Shown here piece by piece: positions 30,935-39,263 of a stretch of DNA of 45,404 nt (position 1 is its first letter; every line of letters begins with the position of its first letter). A program made the position numbers and the translations under genes. Where the stretch lies: NCBI GenBank assembly GCA_020445745.1, contig JAGRGB010000207.1, forward strand, positions 1 through 45,404, given 5' to 3'. The notes beneath the pieces were generated by a model. The model did not search any database. It was not told where the DNA came from and saw nothing but the letters and a program-made list of their open reading frames with translations. Origin of the DNA: Rhodocyclaceae bacterium (GTDB taxonomy: Bacteria; Pseudomonadota; Gammaproteobacteria; Burkholderiales; Rhodocyclaceae).

Positions 30935-31031
30935 GCCTGGTCAGGACCTGTCACGGGCGATGGCAAGCGGCAGGTGTGACCGGAATGCCCGTAGCGGAAT
31001 CCGACACCCGAGGTGCGTGCCGCGGGAAGGA

Positions 31032-31062
31032 GGGAATGTTTGCACCAATATAATGCATTCCC
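31032..31062. promoter_or_regulatory. Inverted repeat operator candidate GGGAATG-N17-CATTCCC
   Basis: GGGAATG at 31032-31038 and CATTCCC at 31056-31062 are perfect reverse complements separated by 17 bp (centre to centre 24 bp). The repeat encloses the -10 hexamer of the leftward promoter, an arrangement typical of a repressor site. No regulator gene lies next to it. Confidence 0.45.
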
Positions 31063-31075
31063 TGCTGCGCTGCAA
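31047..31075 (-). promoter_or_regulatory. Sigma-70-type promoter for the MFS gene
   Basis: On the minus strand TTGCAG (31075-31070) is followed after exactly 17 bp by TATATT (31052-31047). A start near 31040 gives a leader of about 105 nt to the ATG at 30934. The plus strand shows an overlapping TATAAT (31049-31054) but without a -35 element. Confidence 0.5.
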
Positions 31076-31150
31076 AAGGCATCCTGCCTTGGCCGTCGGC
31101 CGCCGTGATCATCGTGTCGCACGATTGCTGCATTGCGGCACAATTTCACA

Positions 31151-31181
31151 CAGTATTGAAGCTGGAATTGCTGCAGTATTG
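31151..31181 (+). repeat. Direct repeat CAGTATTG x2, 23-bp period, upstream of the 75-aa gene
   Basis: CAGTATTG occurs at 31151-31158 and 31174-31181, about two helical turns apart, just before TATATT (31192-31197) and the start codon at 31208. It could be a regulator site. The spacing between TATATT and the ATG is only 10 nt, so either the transcript is almost leaderless or this TATATT is not the -10. Confidence 0.4.
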
Positions 31182-31207
31182 CCAGCAAGCGTATATTGCA
31201 CTGCATC

Positions 31208-31435
31208 ATGAGCCTGTCCACCGACCTTCTCGCCCTGCTGTCGCGCCTCGACGAGCTTGCCCGCACCCACTGCGGCATGCCGGTCGACGTGCCGCGCCTG
31301 CTGTCGAACGCGGCCTATCGGGAGAATGTCTTCCGGGTCGTCGAGACGGCACGCCATGGCGAACTGAACGGCACCGTCGCGGCGGTGCGCGAAGCCCTCT
31401 CGCGGCACCCGCAGCCCGAGGCCTTCGGCCAGTAG
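31208..31435 (+). CDS. 75-residue protein of unknown function
   Basis: The start ATG 31208 gives MSLSTDLLALLSRLDELA; an earlier in-frame ATG (31196) overlaps the putative -10. The product is small, acidic to neutral, without signal peptide or membrane segment. It looks helical (two or three amphipathic helices: LLALLSRLDELARTHC, AYRENVFRVVETAR, VAAVREALSRH). No family recognised. It converges with the giant oxidoreductase, 25 bp away. The AT-rich upstream region with repeats supports it being real. Confidence 0.6.
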   Translation: MSLSTDLLALLSRLDELARTHCGMPVDVPRLLSNAAYRENVFRVVETARHGELNGTVAAVREALSRHPQPEAFGQ

Positions 31436-31460
31436 CGCCCGCGACGCCGGCCGCTTCCGC

Positions 31461-34400
31461 CTACAGCAGCACCCGCTCGATGCCGCCCGCATTGGCCCGC
31501 TCGACGTAGTCGGCCAGCCAGCGTTCGCCCAGCAGGTGGCGGGCGAGCTCGACGACGATGTAGTCGGCGTCCAGGCCGCCGGCGTCGTTGGCGTAGCGCG
31601 ACAGGCCCTGCAGGCAGCTCGGACACGACGTCAGCACCTTGACCGGCGCGGCATCGCCGGCGCGCAGCGCCGCGGCACCGGCTTCGAGTTCCTGCTGCTT
31701 GCGGAAGCGGATCTGGGTCGAGATGTCGGGCCGGGTTGCCGCCAGCGTGCCGGATTCGCCGCAGCAGCGGTCGCTGAGATCGACCCGTGTGCCCATCAGC
31801 GCGTTGGCGACGCGGGTGCCATCGTGGATCTTCATCGGCGTATGGCAGGGCTCGTGGTAGAGGTACTTGACCCCCTTGATGCCGGACAGCGCCACACCCT
31901 TCTCCATCAGGTACTCGTGGATGTCCACCAGTCGGCAGCCGGGGAAGATCTGCTCGAACTGGTAGTTCAGCAGTTGGTCCATGCAGGTGCCGCAGGACAC
32001 CACGACGGTGCGGATGTCGAGATAGTTGAGGGTGTTGGCGACGCGGTGGAACAGCACCCGGTTGTCGGTGGTGATCTTCTGCCCCTTGTCCTCCTCGCCG
32101 GCCGAGGTCTGCGGGTAGCCGCAGCACAGGTATCCGGGCGGCAGCACCGTGGTCGCGCCGACATGGTAGAGCATCGCCTGGGTCGCCAGCCCGACCTGGC
32201 TGAACAGGCGTTCGGAACCACAGCCGGGGAAGTAGAACACCGCCTCGGATTCGTCCCGCGGGATGCCCGGATTGCGAATCACCGGGATGGTCTTGTCGTC
32301 CTCGATGTCGAGCAGCGCCCGACTGGTGCGCTTGGGCAGGCCGGCGGGCATCGGCTTGTTGATGAAATGGATCACCTGCGCCTTGAGCGGCGCCTTGCCG
32401 AGGGTCGCCGGCGGCGCTTCGAGCTGTTCGCGGATCAGCCCGAGCGCCCTGCCGAGCCGATGTCCGACGCGCTGCGCCTTGTAGCCCCACGCGATCATGA
32501 CCTTGCGGATCAGCTTGATGGTGGTCGGGTCCTTGGCGGTCAGGAAGGCCATCGCGGCGATCTTGCCCGGGTTGAGCGAGCGCTTGCCCTCGCGGCGCAG
32601 GAGGTTGCGCATCTTGATCGACACGTCGCCGAAATCGATGTCCACCGGGCACGGCTTCTCGCACTTGTGGCATACCGTGCAGTGGTCGGCGACGTCCTCG
32701 AACTCGGCCCAGTGGGCGAGCGAGACGCCGCGGCGGGTCTGCTCCTCGTAGAGGAAGGCCTCGATCAGCAGCGACGTGGACAGGATCTTGTTGCGCGGGC
32801 TGTAGAGCAGGTTGGCCCGCGGCACGTGGGTCGTGCACACCGGCTTGCACTTGCCGCAGCGCAGGCAGTCCTTGATGTCGCCGGCGATGTCGTCGATCTC
32901 GGTCTGCTCCATGATCAGCGACTCGTGGCCCAGCAGGTTGAAACTCGGCGTGTAGGCGCCGTCCAGGTTGGCCCCCGGCATCAGCTTGCCGCGGTTGAAG
33001 TGGCCGTCGGGATCGACCTTGTTCTTGTAGGCGCGAAAGCCGGACATCTCGTCGTCGGTCAGGAATTCGAGCTTGGTGATGCCGATGCCGTGTTCGCCCG
33101 AGATCACGCCGCCGAGCGAGCGCGCCAGCCCCATGATGCGTCCGACCGCGCGGTTGGCGGCCTGCAGCATCTCGTAGTTGTCGGAGTTCACCGGGATGTT
33201 GGTGTGCACGTTGCCGTCGCCGGCGTGCATGTGCAGCGCCACGAACACCCGGCCGCGCAGCACCCGGGCATGGATCTCCGCGATCGCCTCGCGGGTCGGC
33301 CGGAACAGTTCGCCGTCGAAGATCTTCATCAGCCGCGGCCGCAGCTCGCCCTTCCATGAGGTGCGCACCGAGTAGTCCTGAAGTCGATGGAACAACACCG
33401 GATCGGCGGCACGATTCGACAGATCTCCGGCGTCGATGCCGTACTCGGCGAAGCGCGCCTCCGCCTCGGCCAGCGGCAGGTCGAGGTTGTCCAGCAGCCA
33501 GGCCCAGCGGCGGCGCACCTGCTGCACATAGTCCAGTGCCGCCTGGCGCCGGTCGCCGATCAGTTCCTCCGCCGGCAGGTCCGCGTCACCGGCGGCCAGC
33601 GGCAGGGACTTCTGCAGGAATTCGGCGATCGCGTCGCACAGGGCGAGCTTGTTGCGGGTGGACAGCTCGATGTTGATGCGTTCGATGCCGTCGCAGTAGT
33701 CGCCCATGCGCGGCAGCGGGATCACCACGTCTTCGTTGATCTTGAAGGCGTTGGTGTGGCGCGAGATCGCCGCGGTGCGCGAACGGTCGAGCCAGAAGCG
33801 CCGGCGCTGCTCCGGGCTGACCGCGATGAAACCTTCCGCGCCGCGGCTGTTGGTCATGCGGATGACTTCGGACGCGGCGCGCATCACCGCATCCTCGTCG
33901 TGGCCGACGATGTCGCCGATCAATACCATCTTCGGCCGGCCGTGCCGCTTCGCCTTGGTCGCGTAGCCGACCGCCTTGACGTAGCGCTCGTCGAGGTGCT
34001 CGAGGCCGGCCAGCTGCACGCCGAGGCCGTGGCCTTCGCCGCCCGGCTTGAAACAGTCGGTGATCTCGACGATCGCCGGCACCGCCTCGCGCACCTGACC
34101 GAAGAATTCGAGGCACACCGTGCGGGTCACCGGTGGCATCCGGTGCAGCACCCAGCGTCCGGCGACGATGATGCCGTCGGTGCCTTCCTTCTGCACGCCC
34201 GGCACGCCGCCGAGGAACTTGTCGGTGACGTCCTTGCCGAGCCCCTCCTTGCGGCACGAGGCGCCCGGCATCGACAGCAGTTCCTCGGAGAGCAGCCGCC
34301 TGCCGTCGGCATCGAAGCGCCGGAGGCGGAAATGAACCGTCTGCTGCTCGTGGATCTTGCCGAAGTTGTGGTCCAGACGCTCGACCTCGAGCCAGTTGCC

Positions 34401-35348
34401 GTCCGGCGTGACCATCTTCCACCACGCCAGGTTGTCGAGCGCGGTACCCCACAGGACCGCCTTCTTGCCGCCTGCGTTCATCGCGATGTTGCCGCCGATG
34501 CACGAGGCCTCGGCCGAGGTCGGGTCCACCGCGAACACCCGCCCGGCCGCTGCCGCGGCTTCCGCGACGCGTGCGGTGACGACGCCGGCGCCGGTACGGA
34601 TGGTCGCGTACGTTCGGTCCATCGGGCCGTCCACGCCCGGCAACGCGATGTCCTCGACCGGCCCCATGGCCAGCAGCTTTTCGGTGTTGATCACCGCCGA
34701 TCGCGGATCCAGCGGCACCGCGCCGCCGGTGTAGCCGGTGCCGCCGCCGCGCGGGATGATGGTCAGTCCGAGCGCTATGCAGTCCCGCACCAGGGCTCCG
34801 ATCTCGTCCTCGCTGTCCGGATAGAGCACCACGAAGGGATACTCGACCCGCCAGTCGGTGGCGTCGGTGACATGGGAGACGCGTGCATGTCCATCGAAGC
34901 AGATGTTGTCCCTGCGGGTGTGCCGGGCCAGCACCTGGCGCACCTGACGGCGCAGCCCTTCGGTCTCCTCGAACTGGCGTTCGAAGCGGTCCACAGCCTC
35001 CTGCGCCGCGAGCACGAGACGCACCACCTTGGCGCCATGCTCCGGATCGTCCCGGCTCGAACCCTCGCGCCGCTTGTCGACCTCCCGCAGGCGGTGGCGC
35101 AGCGCGCCGACCAGCGCCGCCCGGCGCTCCTTGTTGGCGAGCAGGTCGTCCTGCAGATAGGGGTTGCGGACCACCACCCAGATGTCGCCGAGCACTTCGT
35201 AGAGCATCCGCGCCGAGCGTCCGGTGACCCGCTCGCTGCGCAACTCGTCGACGATCCGCCAGGCTTCCTCGCCGAGCAGGCGAATGACGATCTCGCGATC
35301 CGAAAACGACGTGTAGTTGTAGGGGATCTCGCGCAGGCGTTGGGTCAT
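31461..35348 (-). CDS. Giant FAD-linked oxidase with Fe-S and CCG domains (DUF3683 type)
   Basis: The product has 1295 residues from ATG 35348 (a GTG four codons earlier is possible). Order: an N-terminal DUF3683-like region (1-140, beginning [19 protein letters not shown]), an FAD-binding type 4 domain (about 165-400, with [17 protein letters not shown]), an FAD-oxidase C-terminal domain of the D-lactate dehydrogenase/glycolate oxidase kind (about 600-800, [13 protein letters not shown]), two 4Fe-4S clusters (C828/831/834/838 and C890/893/896/900) and two cysteine-rich CCG modules (about 1060-1290, with [12 protein letters not shown] and DRCCGES). It combines in one chain what GlcD and GlcF or LldE/LldF do as subunits, so it probably oxidises a 2-hydroxyacid such as D-lactate and passes electrons to the quinone pool. 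The actual substrate is not shown by sequence. The RidA-like gene lies 109 bp upstream. Confidence 0.92.
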   Translation of the reverse strand: MTQRLREIPYNYTSFSDREIVIRLLGEEAWRIVDELRSERVTGRSARMLYEVLGDIWVVVRNPYLQDDLLANKERRAALVGALRHRLREVDKRREGSSRDDPEHGAKVVRLVLAAQEAVDRFERQFEETEGLRRQVRQVLARHTRRDNICFDGHARVSHVTDATDWRVEYPFVVLYPDSEDEIGALVRDCIALGLTIIPRGGGTGYTGGAVPLDPRSAVINTEKLLAMGPVEDIALPGVDGPMDRTYATIRTGAGVVTARVAEAAAAAGRVFAVDPTSAEASCIGGNIAMNAGGKKAVLWGTALDNLAWWKMVTPDGNWLEVERLDHNFGKIHEQQTVHFRLRRFDADGRRLLSEELLSMPGASCRKEGLGKDVTDKFLGGVPGVQKEGTDGIIVAGRWVLHRMPPVTRTVCLEFFGQVREAVPAIVEITDCFKPGGEGHGLGVQLAGLEHLDERYVKAVGYATKAKRHGRPKMVLIGDIVGHDEDAVMRAASEVIRMTNSRGAEGFIAVSPEQRRRFWLDRSRTAAISRHTNAFKINEDVVIPLPRMGDYCDGIERINIELSTRNKLALCDAIAEFLQKSLPLAAGDADLPAEELIGDRRQAALDYVQQVRRRWAWLLDNLDLPLAEAEARFAEYGIDAGDLSNRAADPVLFHRLQDYSVRTSWKGELRPRLMKIFDGELFRPTREAIAEIHARVLRGRVFVALHMHAGDGNVHTNIPVNSDNYEMLQAANRAVGRIMGLARSLGGVISGEHGIGITKLEFLTDDEMSGFRAYKNKVDPDGHFNRGKLMPGANLDGAYTPSFNLLGHESLIMEQTEIDDIAGDIKDCLRCGKCKPVCTTHVPRANLLYSPRNKILSTSLLIEAFLYEEQTRRGVSLAHWAEFEDVADHCTVCHKCEKPCPVDIDFGDVSIKMRNLLRREGKRSLNPGKIAAMAFLTAKDPTTIKLIRKVMIAWGYKAQRVGHRLGRALGLIREQLEAPPATLGKAPLKAQVIHFINKPMPAGLPKRTSRALLDIEDDKTIPVIRNPGIPRDESEAVFYFPGCGSERLFSQVGLATQAMLYHVGATTVLPPGYLCCGYPQTSAGEEDKGQKITTDNRVLFHRVANTLNYLDIRTVVVSCGTCMDQLLNYQFEQIFPGCRLVDIHEYLMEKGVALSGIKGVKYLYHEPCHTPMKIHDGTRVANALMGTRVDLSDRCCGESGTLAATRPDISTQIRFRKQQELEAGAAALRAGDAAPVKVLTSCPSCLQGLSRYANDAGGLDADYIVVELARHLLGERWLADYVERANAGGIERVLL

Positions 35349-35457
35349 TGGCGATGCCACCGGTCGAAGGAACCGGCAATTTTATCGGACTGTTCCCCGC
35401 GCCGCAGCATCGACGATGCCGCGGGTGAACCGAACCGCGCGCGCATCGCGCCATCCC

Positions 35458-35808
35458 TCAGTCGCAGGCCGCGACAAGGGCGATCTCTATGCGCCACCCT
35501 TCGCGCGGCAGCGCCGCCACCTGTACGCAACTGCGGCACGGCGCACTGCCGTCCGGCAGCCAGCGCTGCCACTCGTGGTCGAAGCGCGCGCTGTCGGCGA
35601 TGTGGACGAGATGTACCGTCGCGGTCAGGATGCGGCTCGGGTCGGAGCCGCCGCGCGCCAGCAGCCCATCGAGGGCGGCCAGCACCTCGCGCGTCTGGAT
35701 GGCGATGTCGGCGTGCTCGGTGGCCGGTACCGCGACCGTGTACAGGACGCCGTTGTGCGTGACCACGTGGGAGCTGCCGGGGGTCGTGCCGTGGCGATGA
35801 ATAGACAT
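35458..35808 (-). CDS. RidA/YjgF/YER057c-family protein
   Basis: The protein has 116 residues and carries the family core: SHVVTHNGVLYTVAVPA, DIAIQTREVLAALDGLLA, RILTATVHLVHIAD, and the C-terminal PCRSCVQVAAL followed by RIEIALVAA. The Arg (CRSC) and Glu (EIALVA) positions used by enamine/imine deaminases are present, so 2-aminoacrylate-type imine deamination is possible, but many subfamilies of this fold have other roles. It is on the same strand as, and upstream of, the giant oxidoreductase (109-bp gap). Confidence 0.88.
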   Translation of the reverse strand: MSIHRHGTTPGSSHVVTHNGVLYTVAVPATEHADIAIQTREVLAALDGLLARGGSDPSRILTATVHLVHIADSARFDHEWQRWLPDGSAPCRSCVQVAALPREGWRIEIALVAACD

Positions 35809-35889
35809 CGGTGCCTCCCTGCGGGACTGGGTCGGCGGCGCCCGCCGGGCCGCCCGTTCCGGCCACCTTGCCTGCCGCAGGCCGCCGCC

Positions 35890-36585
35890 TCAGTTCGCGT
35901 CAACGATTTCGGAAGCCGGCTGCTGGCCCGCGAAGATGCTCGGCTTGAGCCAGCGTTCGACATTGCCGGTCAGCGCCCGGTGGCCGACCAGCTTGAGTCG
36001 TCCGTCGGCTATCGCGCGCCGGTAGCTCACGTCCCCCATCCACAGTTCGCACATCAGCCGGACGGTGAGGGTGAAATAGACATCCACTTCCTTGCCGGGA
36101 TCGTGGATGCAGACATCCACCGAGTCCCCCGCCACCACCAGCCACCAGTCGGGGTATTCGCTGACGTCGGTGAAGTGGAAGCGGATCACCGTCTCCTTGC
36201 CGATCAGCTGGTCGGGCTGGATGCTGCGCTCCAGATAGACCATCAGCAGGTTCAGGTCGTAGTCGTCCTCGGTCATCTGCTGGCGAGCCCAGCGCATGCC
36301 CCAGATGCCGACCTGCTCGACCACCGGGAACAACTCCTTGCAGGCCTCTGTCGGGAAGTACTCGAAGCCGCGCTGGCCGGGGATGTGTTTCTTCAGCAGC
36401 AGGCCGCGCTCCTCCAGGGCGCTCAGGCGCTTGGTCAGCAGCGTCGGAGAAATGGCCGGCAGGCCACGCTGGATCTCGTTGAAGCGGGTCGAGCCGAGCA
36501 GCAGCTCGCGCACGATGAGCAGCGTCCATTTTTCGCCGAGGGCTTCCATCGCCTTGGCGATCGGGCAGAACTGCTTGTAGGTCAT
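35890..36585 (-). CDS. HxlR-family transcriptional regulator with SCP2-like C-terminal domain
   Basis: The regulator has 231 residues from ATG 36585 (MTYKQFCPIAKAMEALGEKW). Residues 5-100 are the HxlR winged helix, with the conserved CPIAK cysteine near the N-terminus, KWTLLIVRELLLGSTRFNEI and SPTLLTKRLSALEERGLL. Residues about 120-225 form a second domain like those related to sterol-carrier protein 2 (VIRFHFTDVSEYPDWW, EVDVYFTLTVRLMCELW, LVGHRALTGNVERWL), a combination seen in some HxlR proteins and probably a lipid- or acyl-ligand sensor. It is divergent from the flavin reductase gene and likely binds the four-half-site array at 36606-36642. Confidence 0.92.
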   Translation of the reverse strand: MTYKQFCPIAKAMEALGEKWTLLIVRELLLGSTRFNEIQRGLPAISPTLLTKRLSALEERGLLLKKHIPGQRGFEYFPTEACKELFPVVEQVGIWGMRWARQQMTEDDYDLNLLMVYLERSIQPDQLIGKETVIRFHFTDVSEYPDWWLVVAGDSVDVCIHDPGKEVDVYFTLTVRLMCELWMGDVSYRRAIADGRLKLVGHRALTGNVERWLKPSIFAGQQPASEIVDAN

Positions 36586-36605
36586 GCAGACACTCGTCGC
36601 TCTGT

Positions 36606-36642
36606 GTAGTTGCTTGCTACAGAAACTGTAGTTTAGAGCTAC
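36606..36642. promoter_or_regulatory. Four-half-site operator array GTAG/CTAC at 11-bp period
   Basis: GTAG (36606), CTAC (36617), GTAG (36628) and CTAC (36639) alternate with exactly 7 bp between each, so the half-sites repeat every 11 bp on one face of the helix. The central pair extends to the perfect dyad CTACAG-AAA-CTGTAG (36617-36631) and the right pair to TGTAG/CTACA. It lies 20 bp upstream of the HxlR start and about 100 bp upstream of the flavin reductase start. Confidence 0.72.
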
Positions 36643-36744
36643 ATCTCCTGCACTGATGGCACCAGTTGCTCCCGCGTAGGCTGAATCCCGTCCGGACGAG
36701 CAGGCCGGTCCAAGGACGAACCAGCCAACAGAGGAGAACCCACC

Positions 36745-37254
36745 ATGTGCCGCACCATCCAAGCCGATCCGCAGGCCAGGGCGCTGCGCGACGCGCTGGG
36801 CCAGTTCGCTACTGGCGTCGCCGTCGTCACCGCCAGCAATGAACACGACGCCAGCGTCGGCATCACGATCAACAGCTTTGCCTCTGTGTCGCTGACACCG
36901 GCGCTGGTGTCGTGGTGCATCGCCAGGAGCGCAGCGCGCTACCGGGTCTTCGCGCAGGCCGAGCGCTTCTGCATTTCGATTCTCGGCGATGACCAGCAGG
37001 ACATCGCGAGGCGCTTCGCAGCCAGCGCCTCGGCTCGCATCGAGGACCGCGAATCTCGCCCGAACCCGCCTGCGATCCCGCACGCCCGCGCGAGCTTTCA
37101 ATGCGAAACCACGCATCGCTTCATGCTCGGCGACCACCTGATGCTGGTCGGACGGATCGCCGAGTTCGAATGGCGGCCCGGAGCACCGCTGATCTTCGCC
37201 CAAGGCAGATTCCGCGCCACCGCACTGCCGCAGGCGCCCGCCCTGGCCGCCTGA
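36745..37254 (+). CDS. Flavin reductase-like domain protein (FMN-binding, HpaC type)
   Basis: The product has 169 residues. A GAGGAGAA ribosome site precedes the ATG. It carries the family features ALGQFATGVAVVTA, SVGITINSFASVSLTPALVSWCI (FMN phosphate and isoalloxazine loops) and a C-terminal HLMLVGRIAEFEW. Such proteins reduce FMN or FAD with NAD(P)H and hand it to a monooxygenase. The next gene begins 28 bp downstream and encodes an acyl-CoA-dehydrogenase-fold flavoenzyme, so the two may form one two-component system. Confidence 0.93.
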   Translation: MCRTIQADPQARALRDALGQFATGVAVVTASNEHDASVGITINSFASVSLTPALVSWCIARSAARYRVFAQAERFCISILGDDQQDIARRFAASASARIEDRESRPNPPAIPHARASFQCETTHRFMLGDHLMLVGRIAEFEWRPGAPLIFAQGRFRATALPQAPALAA

Positions 37255-37282
37255 ACCCCCCGTCTATGCTTGGAGAACCCTC

Positions 37283-38485
37283 ATGAACGATCGACTCGCC
37301 CACGACCCCACCCCGGAACGGGCCACCCAGAGCCCCAGGCAAGCCACGGAGGCCGTCATGGATCACCCCGACAGAATCGCGAGGGTGCTGGCCGGCATCG
37401 CCGAACGGATCCGCGACAACGGACGCGAGGCGGAGCAGCACGACCGCTTCCCGGCCGAGAACTACGCGCTGATGAAGGAGCAACGGCTGTTCTCCGCGCT
37501 GGTGCCGCAGGATTTCGGCGGCGGCGGCTGGGACTACGCGGAGATGTGCCGCCTGCTGACCGCGCTGGCGCGCAGCCACCCGTCCACCGCGCTGTCGTTC
37601 TCGATGCATCAGCACATCGTCGCCGCCAACCGCTACAACCACCAGCACGGGCGGCCCGGCAAGGCGGTGCTGGAGAAGGTGGCGGCGGCCGAGCTGGCCC
37701 TGGTCAGCACCGGCGCCGGCGACTGGCTGGCCTCCAGCGGCGAGATGCGCAGGACCGACGGCGGCTACCTGTTCAGTGCCGTCAAGCATTTCGCCAGCGG
37801 CAGCCCCGCCGCCGACCTGCTGGTCACCTCCGGCCCGTTCGAGGATCCCGAGGCCGGCTGGCAGGTGCTGCACTTCCCCGTCCCGCTGAACGCCGACGGC
37901 GTCACGGTGCTCGACAACTGGCGGCCGCTGGGCATGCGCGCCACCGGCTCGAACAGCGTGCGCCTCGACGAGGTCTTCGTGCCGGAGGCAGCCATCGCGG
38001 TCCGGCGGCCCCGCGGCGACTACCACACGATGTGGAGCGTGATCCTGCCGGTCGCGCTGCCGCTGATCATGTCGGTCTATCGCGGCATCGCCGAATCGGC
38101 GGCAGAAAAGGCGTGCACACTGTGCCGCGGCAGCAACGACCCGGTAACGCCCTACCTGCTGGGCGAGATGCAAAATGCGCTGACCACCGCCCGGGTGATG
38201 GTGGACGACATGGTCCGGCTGGTGGGCAATTTCGAGTTCGACGCGGATCTGGCGACCGTCGACGAGATCGTCAGGCGCAAGACGCTGGCGGCCGAGGCCT
38301 GCAAGCAGACCGCCGCCAAGGCACTGGAAGCCTGTGGCGGGCGGGGCTTCATGCGCGACACCGGCATCGAGTCGTTGTTCAGGGACGCCCAGGCGGCGCA
38401 CTTCCACCCGCTGCAGGAGAAGCGCCAGCTGCTGTTCAGCGGCTCGCTGGCGATGGGCAAGGAACCGCCGTCCCAGGCCTTTTGA
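37283..38485 (+). CDS. Acyl-CoA dehydrogenase-fold flavoenzyme
   Basis: The product has 400 residues from ATG 37283 (GGAG upstream; a later ATG at 37358 also reads in frame). It has the family order: N-terminal helical domain (RFPAENYALMKEQRLFSALVP, FGGGGWDYAEM), central beta domain (STGAGDWL, LDNWRPLGMRATGSN) and C-terminal four-helix bundle ending ACGGRGFMRDTG, FRDAQAAHFHPLQEKRQLLF. It could be a true acyl-CoA dehydrogenase using ETF, or a flavin-dependent monooxygenase of the DszC/HsaA type fed by the flavin reductase encoded just upstream; the sequence alone does not decide. A terminator-like stem follows at 38510-38531. Confidence 0.9.
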   Translation: MNDRLAHDPTPERATQSPRQATEAVMDHPDRIARVLAGIAERIRDNGREAEQHDRFPAENYALMKEQRLFSALVPQDFGGGGWDYAEMCRLLTALARSHPSTALSFSMHQHIVAANRYNHQHGRPGKAVLEKVAAAELALVSTGAGDWLASSGEMRRTDGGYLFSAVKHFASGSPAADLLVTSGPFEDPEAGWQVLHFPVPLNADGVTVLDNWRPLGMRATGSNSVRLDEVFVPEAAIAVRRPRGDYHTMWSVILPVALPLIMSVYRGIAESAAEKACTLCRGSNDPVTPYLLGEMQNALTTARVMVDDMVRLVGNFEFDADLATVDEIVRRKTLAAEACKQTAAKALEACGGRGFMRDTGIESLFRDAQAAHFHPLQEKRQLLFSGSLAMGKEPPSQAF

Positions 38486-38509
38486 GCGCTCGGTCCAGCG
38501 CTGCGACAG

Positions 38510-38531
38510 GCGGCGGGGTCAGCCCCGCCGC
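38510..38531 (+). terminator. Hairpin after the flavoenzyme operon
   Basis: GCGGCGGGG (38510-38518) and CCCCGCCGC (38523-38531) pair perfectly over 9 bp around TCAG. It is 24 bp after the stop and just upstream of the tetR promoter. It lacks a U tract but should insulate the two units. Confidence 0.55.
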
Positions 38532-38541
38532 AAAGAATGGC

Positions 38542-38570
38542 TTTACATCGCCGGGAGCCCCCGCTACATT
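38542..38570 (+). promoter_or_regulatory. tetR promoter (-35 TTTACA, -10 TACATT, 17-bp spacer)
   Basis: TTTACA (38542-38547; five of six consensus positions) and TACATT (38565-38570; four of six) are separated by exactly 17 bp. The predicted start near 38577 falls inside the operator that follows, so TetR would repress itself. Confidence 0.62.
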
Positions 38571-38572
38571 GA

Positions 38573-38586
38573 TTACCGATCGGTAA
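38573..38586. promoter_or_regulatory. TetR operator 1 (TTACCGATCGGTAA)
   Basis: This perfect 14-bp palindrome lies across the predicted tetR transcription start and 17 bp before the ATG. The same core is repeated in the larger palindrome at 39213-39246 in front of the transporter operon, which makes it the likely recognition sequence of the encoded TetR protein. Confidence 0.82.
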
Positions 38587-38602
38587 GAAATTGCACGGAA
38601 CG

Positions 38603-39202
38603 ATGCCCGGGAAGAGTCACAGCAGGTCGGTCGGCCGGCCACGGATCTTCGACGAACAGGTCGCGCTGAACGCGGTGCTGGAGAGCTTCTGGCGCCGCGG
38701 CTACGAGGCCACCTCGCTGGCGGACTTGTGCGAGGCCACCGGGCTGCACAAGGGCAGCCTCTACCAGGCCTTCGGCGACAAGCACCAGTTGTTCATGCGG
38801 GCGCTGACCAGCTACGCGGAGCAGCAGGCCGGGGAACTGGTGGCCGTCGCCAGCCAGGCAGATTCGCCGCTCGCCGGCCTGCGCGCCATCGTCGGGCATC
38901 TGGCAAGCCGTGCCGGCAACGAACGCGGATGCCTGCTGATCAACAGCATGGTCGAGCTGGCGCCGCACGACAGGGAGGTCAGAAACACTCTGCGCAACAT
39001 CGGCCGGAGGCAGGTGGGAATGCTGACCGGACTGATCGCCCGGGGGCAGCAGGCGGGCCAGATCCGACCGGAATTGTCGCCGGAGAAACTGGCTCGACAG
39101 CTGATGGTGACGCTCGCGGGCGGTGCTGCCACGGTGAAGGGAATACTGGAACCGCACGAGGTTCGTGAGGTGCTCGAAGAATTGATCGACGCCTGGACCT
39201 GA
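38603..39202 (+). CDS. TetR/AcrR-family transcriptional repressor
   Basis: From ATG 38603 it has 199 residues; a TTG at 38591 is an alternative but lacks a ribosome site. The N-terminal DNA-binding domain (about 12-60) reads VGRPRIFDEQVALNAV, SFWRRGYEATSLADLCEATG, LHKGSLYQAFGDKHQLF, typical of the family. The C-terminal helices carry GCLLINSMVELA, a pattern of the TetR_C_6-like ligand-binding groups. It sits between two copies of the palindrome TTACCGATCGGTAA and should repress itself and the downstream transporter operon until a ligand binds; the ligand is unknown. Confidence 0.93.
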   Translation: MPGKSHSRSVGRPRIFDEQVALNAVLESFWRRGYEATSLADLCEATGLHKGSLYQAFGDKHQLFMRALTSYAEQQAGELVAVASQADSPLAGLRAIVGHLASRAGNERGCLLINSMVELAPHDREVRNTLRNIGRRQVGMLTGLIARGQQAGQIRPELSPEKLARQLMVTLAGGAATVKGILEPHEVREVLEELIDAWT

Positions 39203-39212
39203 AATTTTTTTT

Positions 39213-39246
39213 GGCTTGTTTATTACCGATCGGTAATAAACAAGCC
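39213..39246. promoter_or_regulatory. 34-bp perfect palindrome: TetR operator 2 over the transporter promoter
   Basis: Bases 39213-39229 and 39230-39246 are exact reverse complements over 17 bp each, with the TTACCGATCGGTAA core in the centre and arms running out to GGCTTG and CAAGCC. It ends 17 bp before the ATG of the RND gene. A weak TTGGCT (39211-39216) with a 17-bp spacer to TAATAA (39234-39239) lies within it, so binding would block RNA polymerase. Eight T residues precede it (39205-39212). As RNA it could also form a hairpin. Confidence 0.85.
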
Positions 39247-39263
39247 CCAACGGGAGAACTGTC

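Noticed and set aside
31536-35762. Two long plus-strand open frames opposite the giant oxidoreductase
   Set aside because: Antisense shadows; the minus strand carries the Fe-S and FAD motifs.
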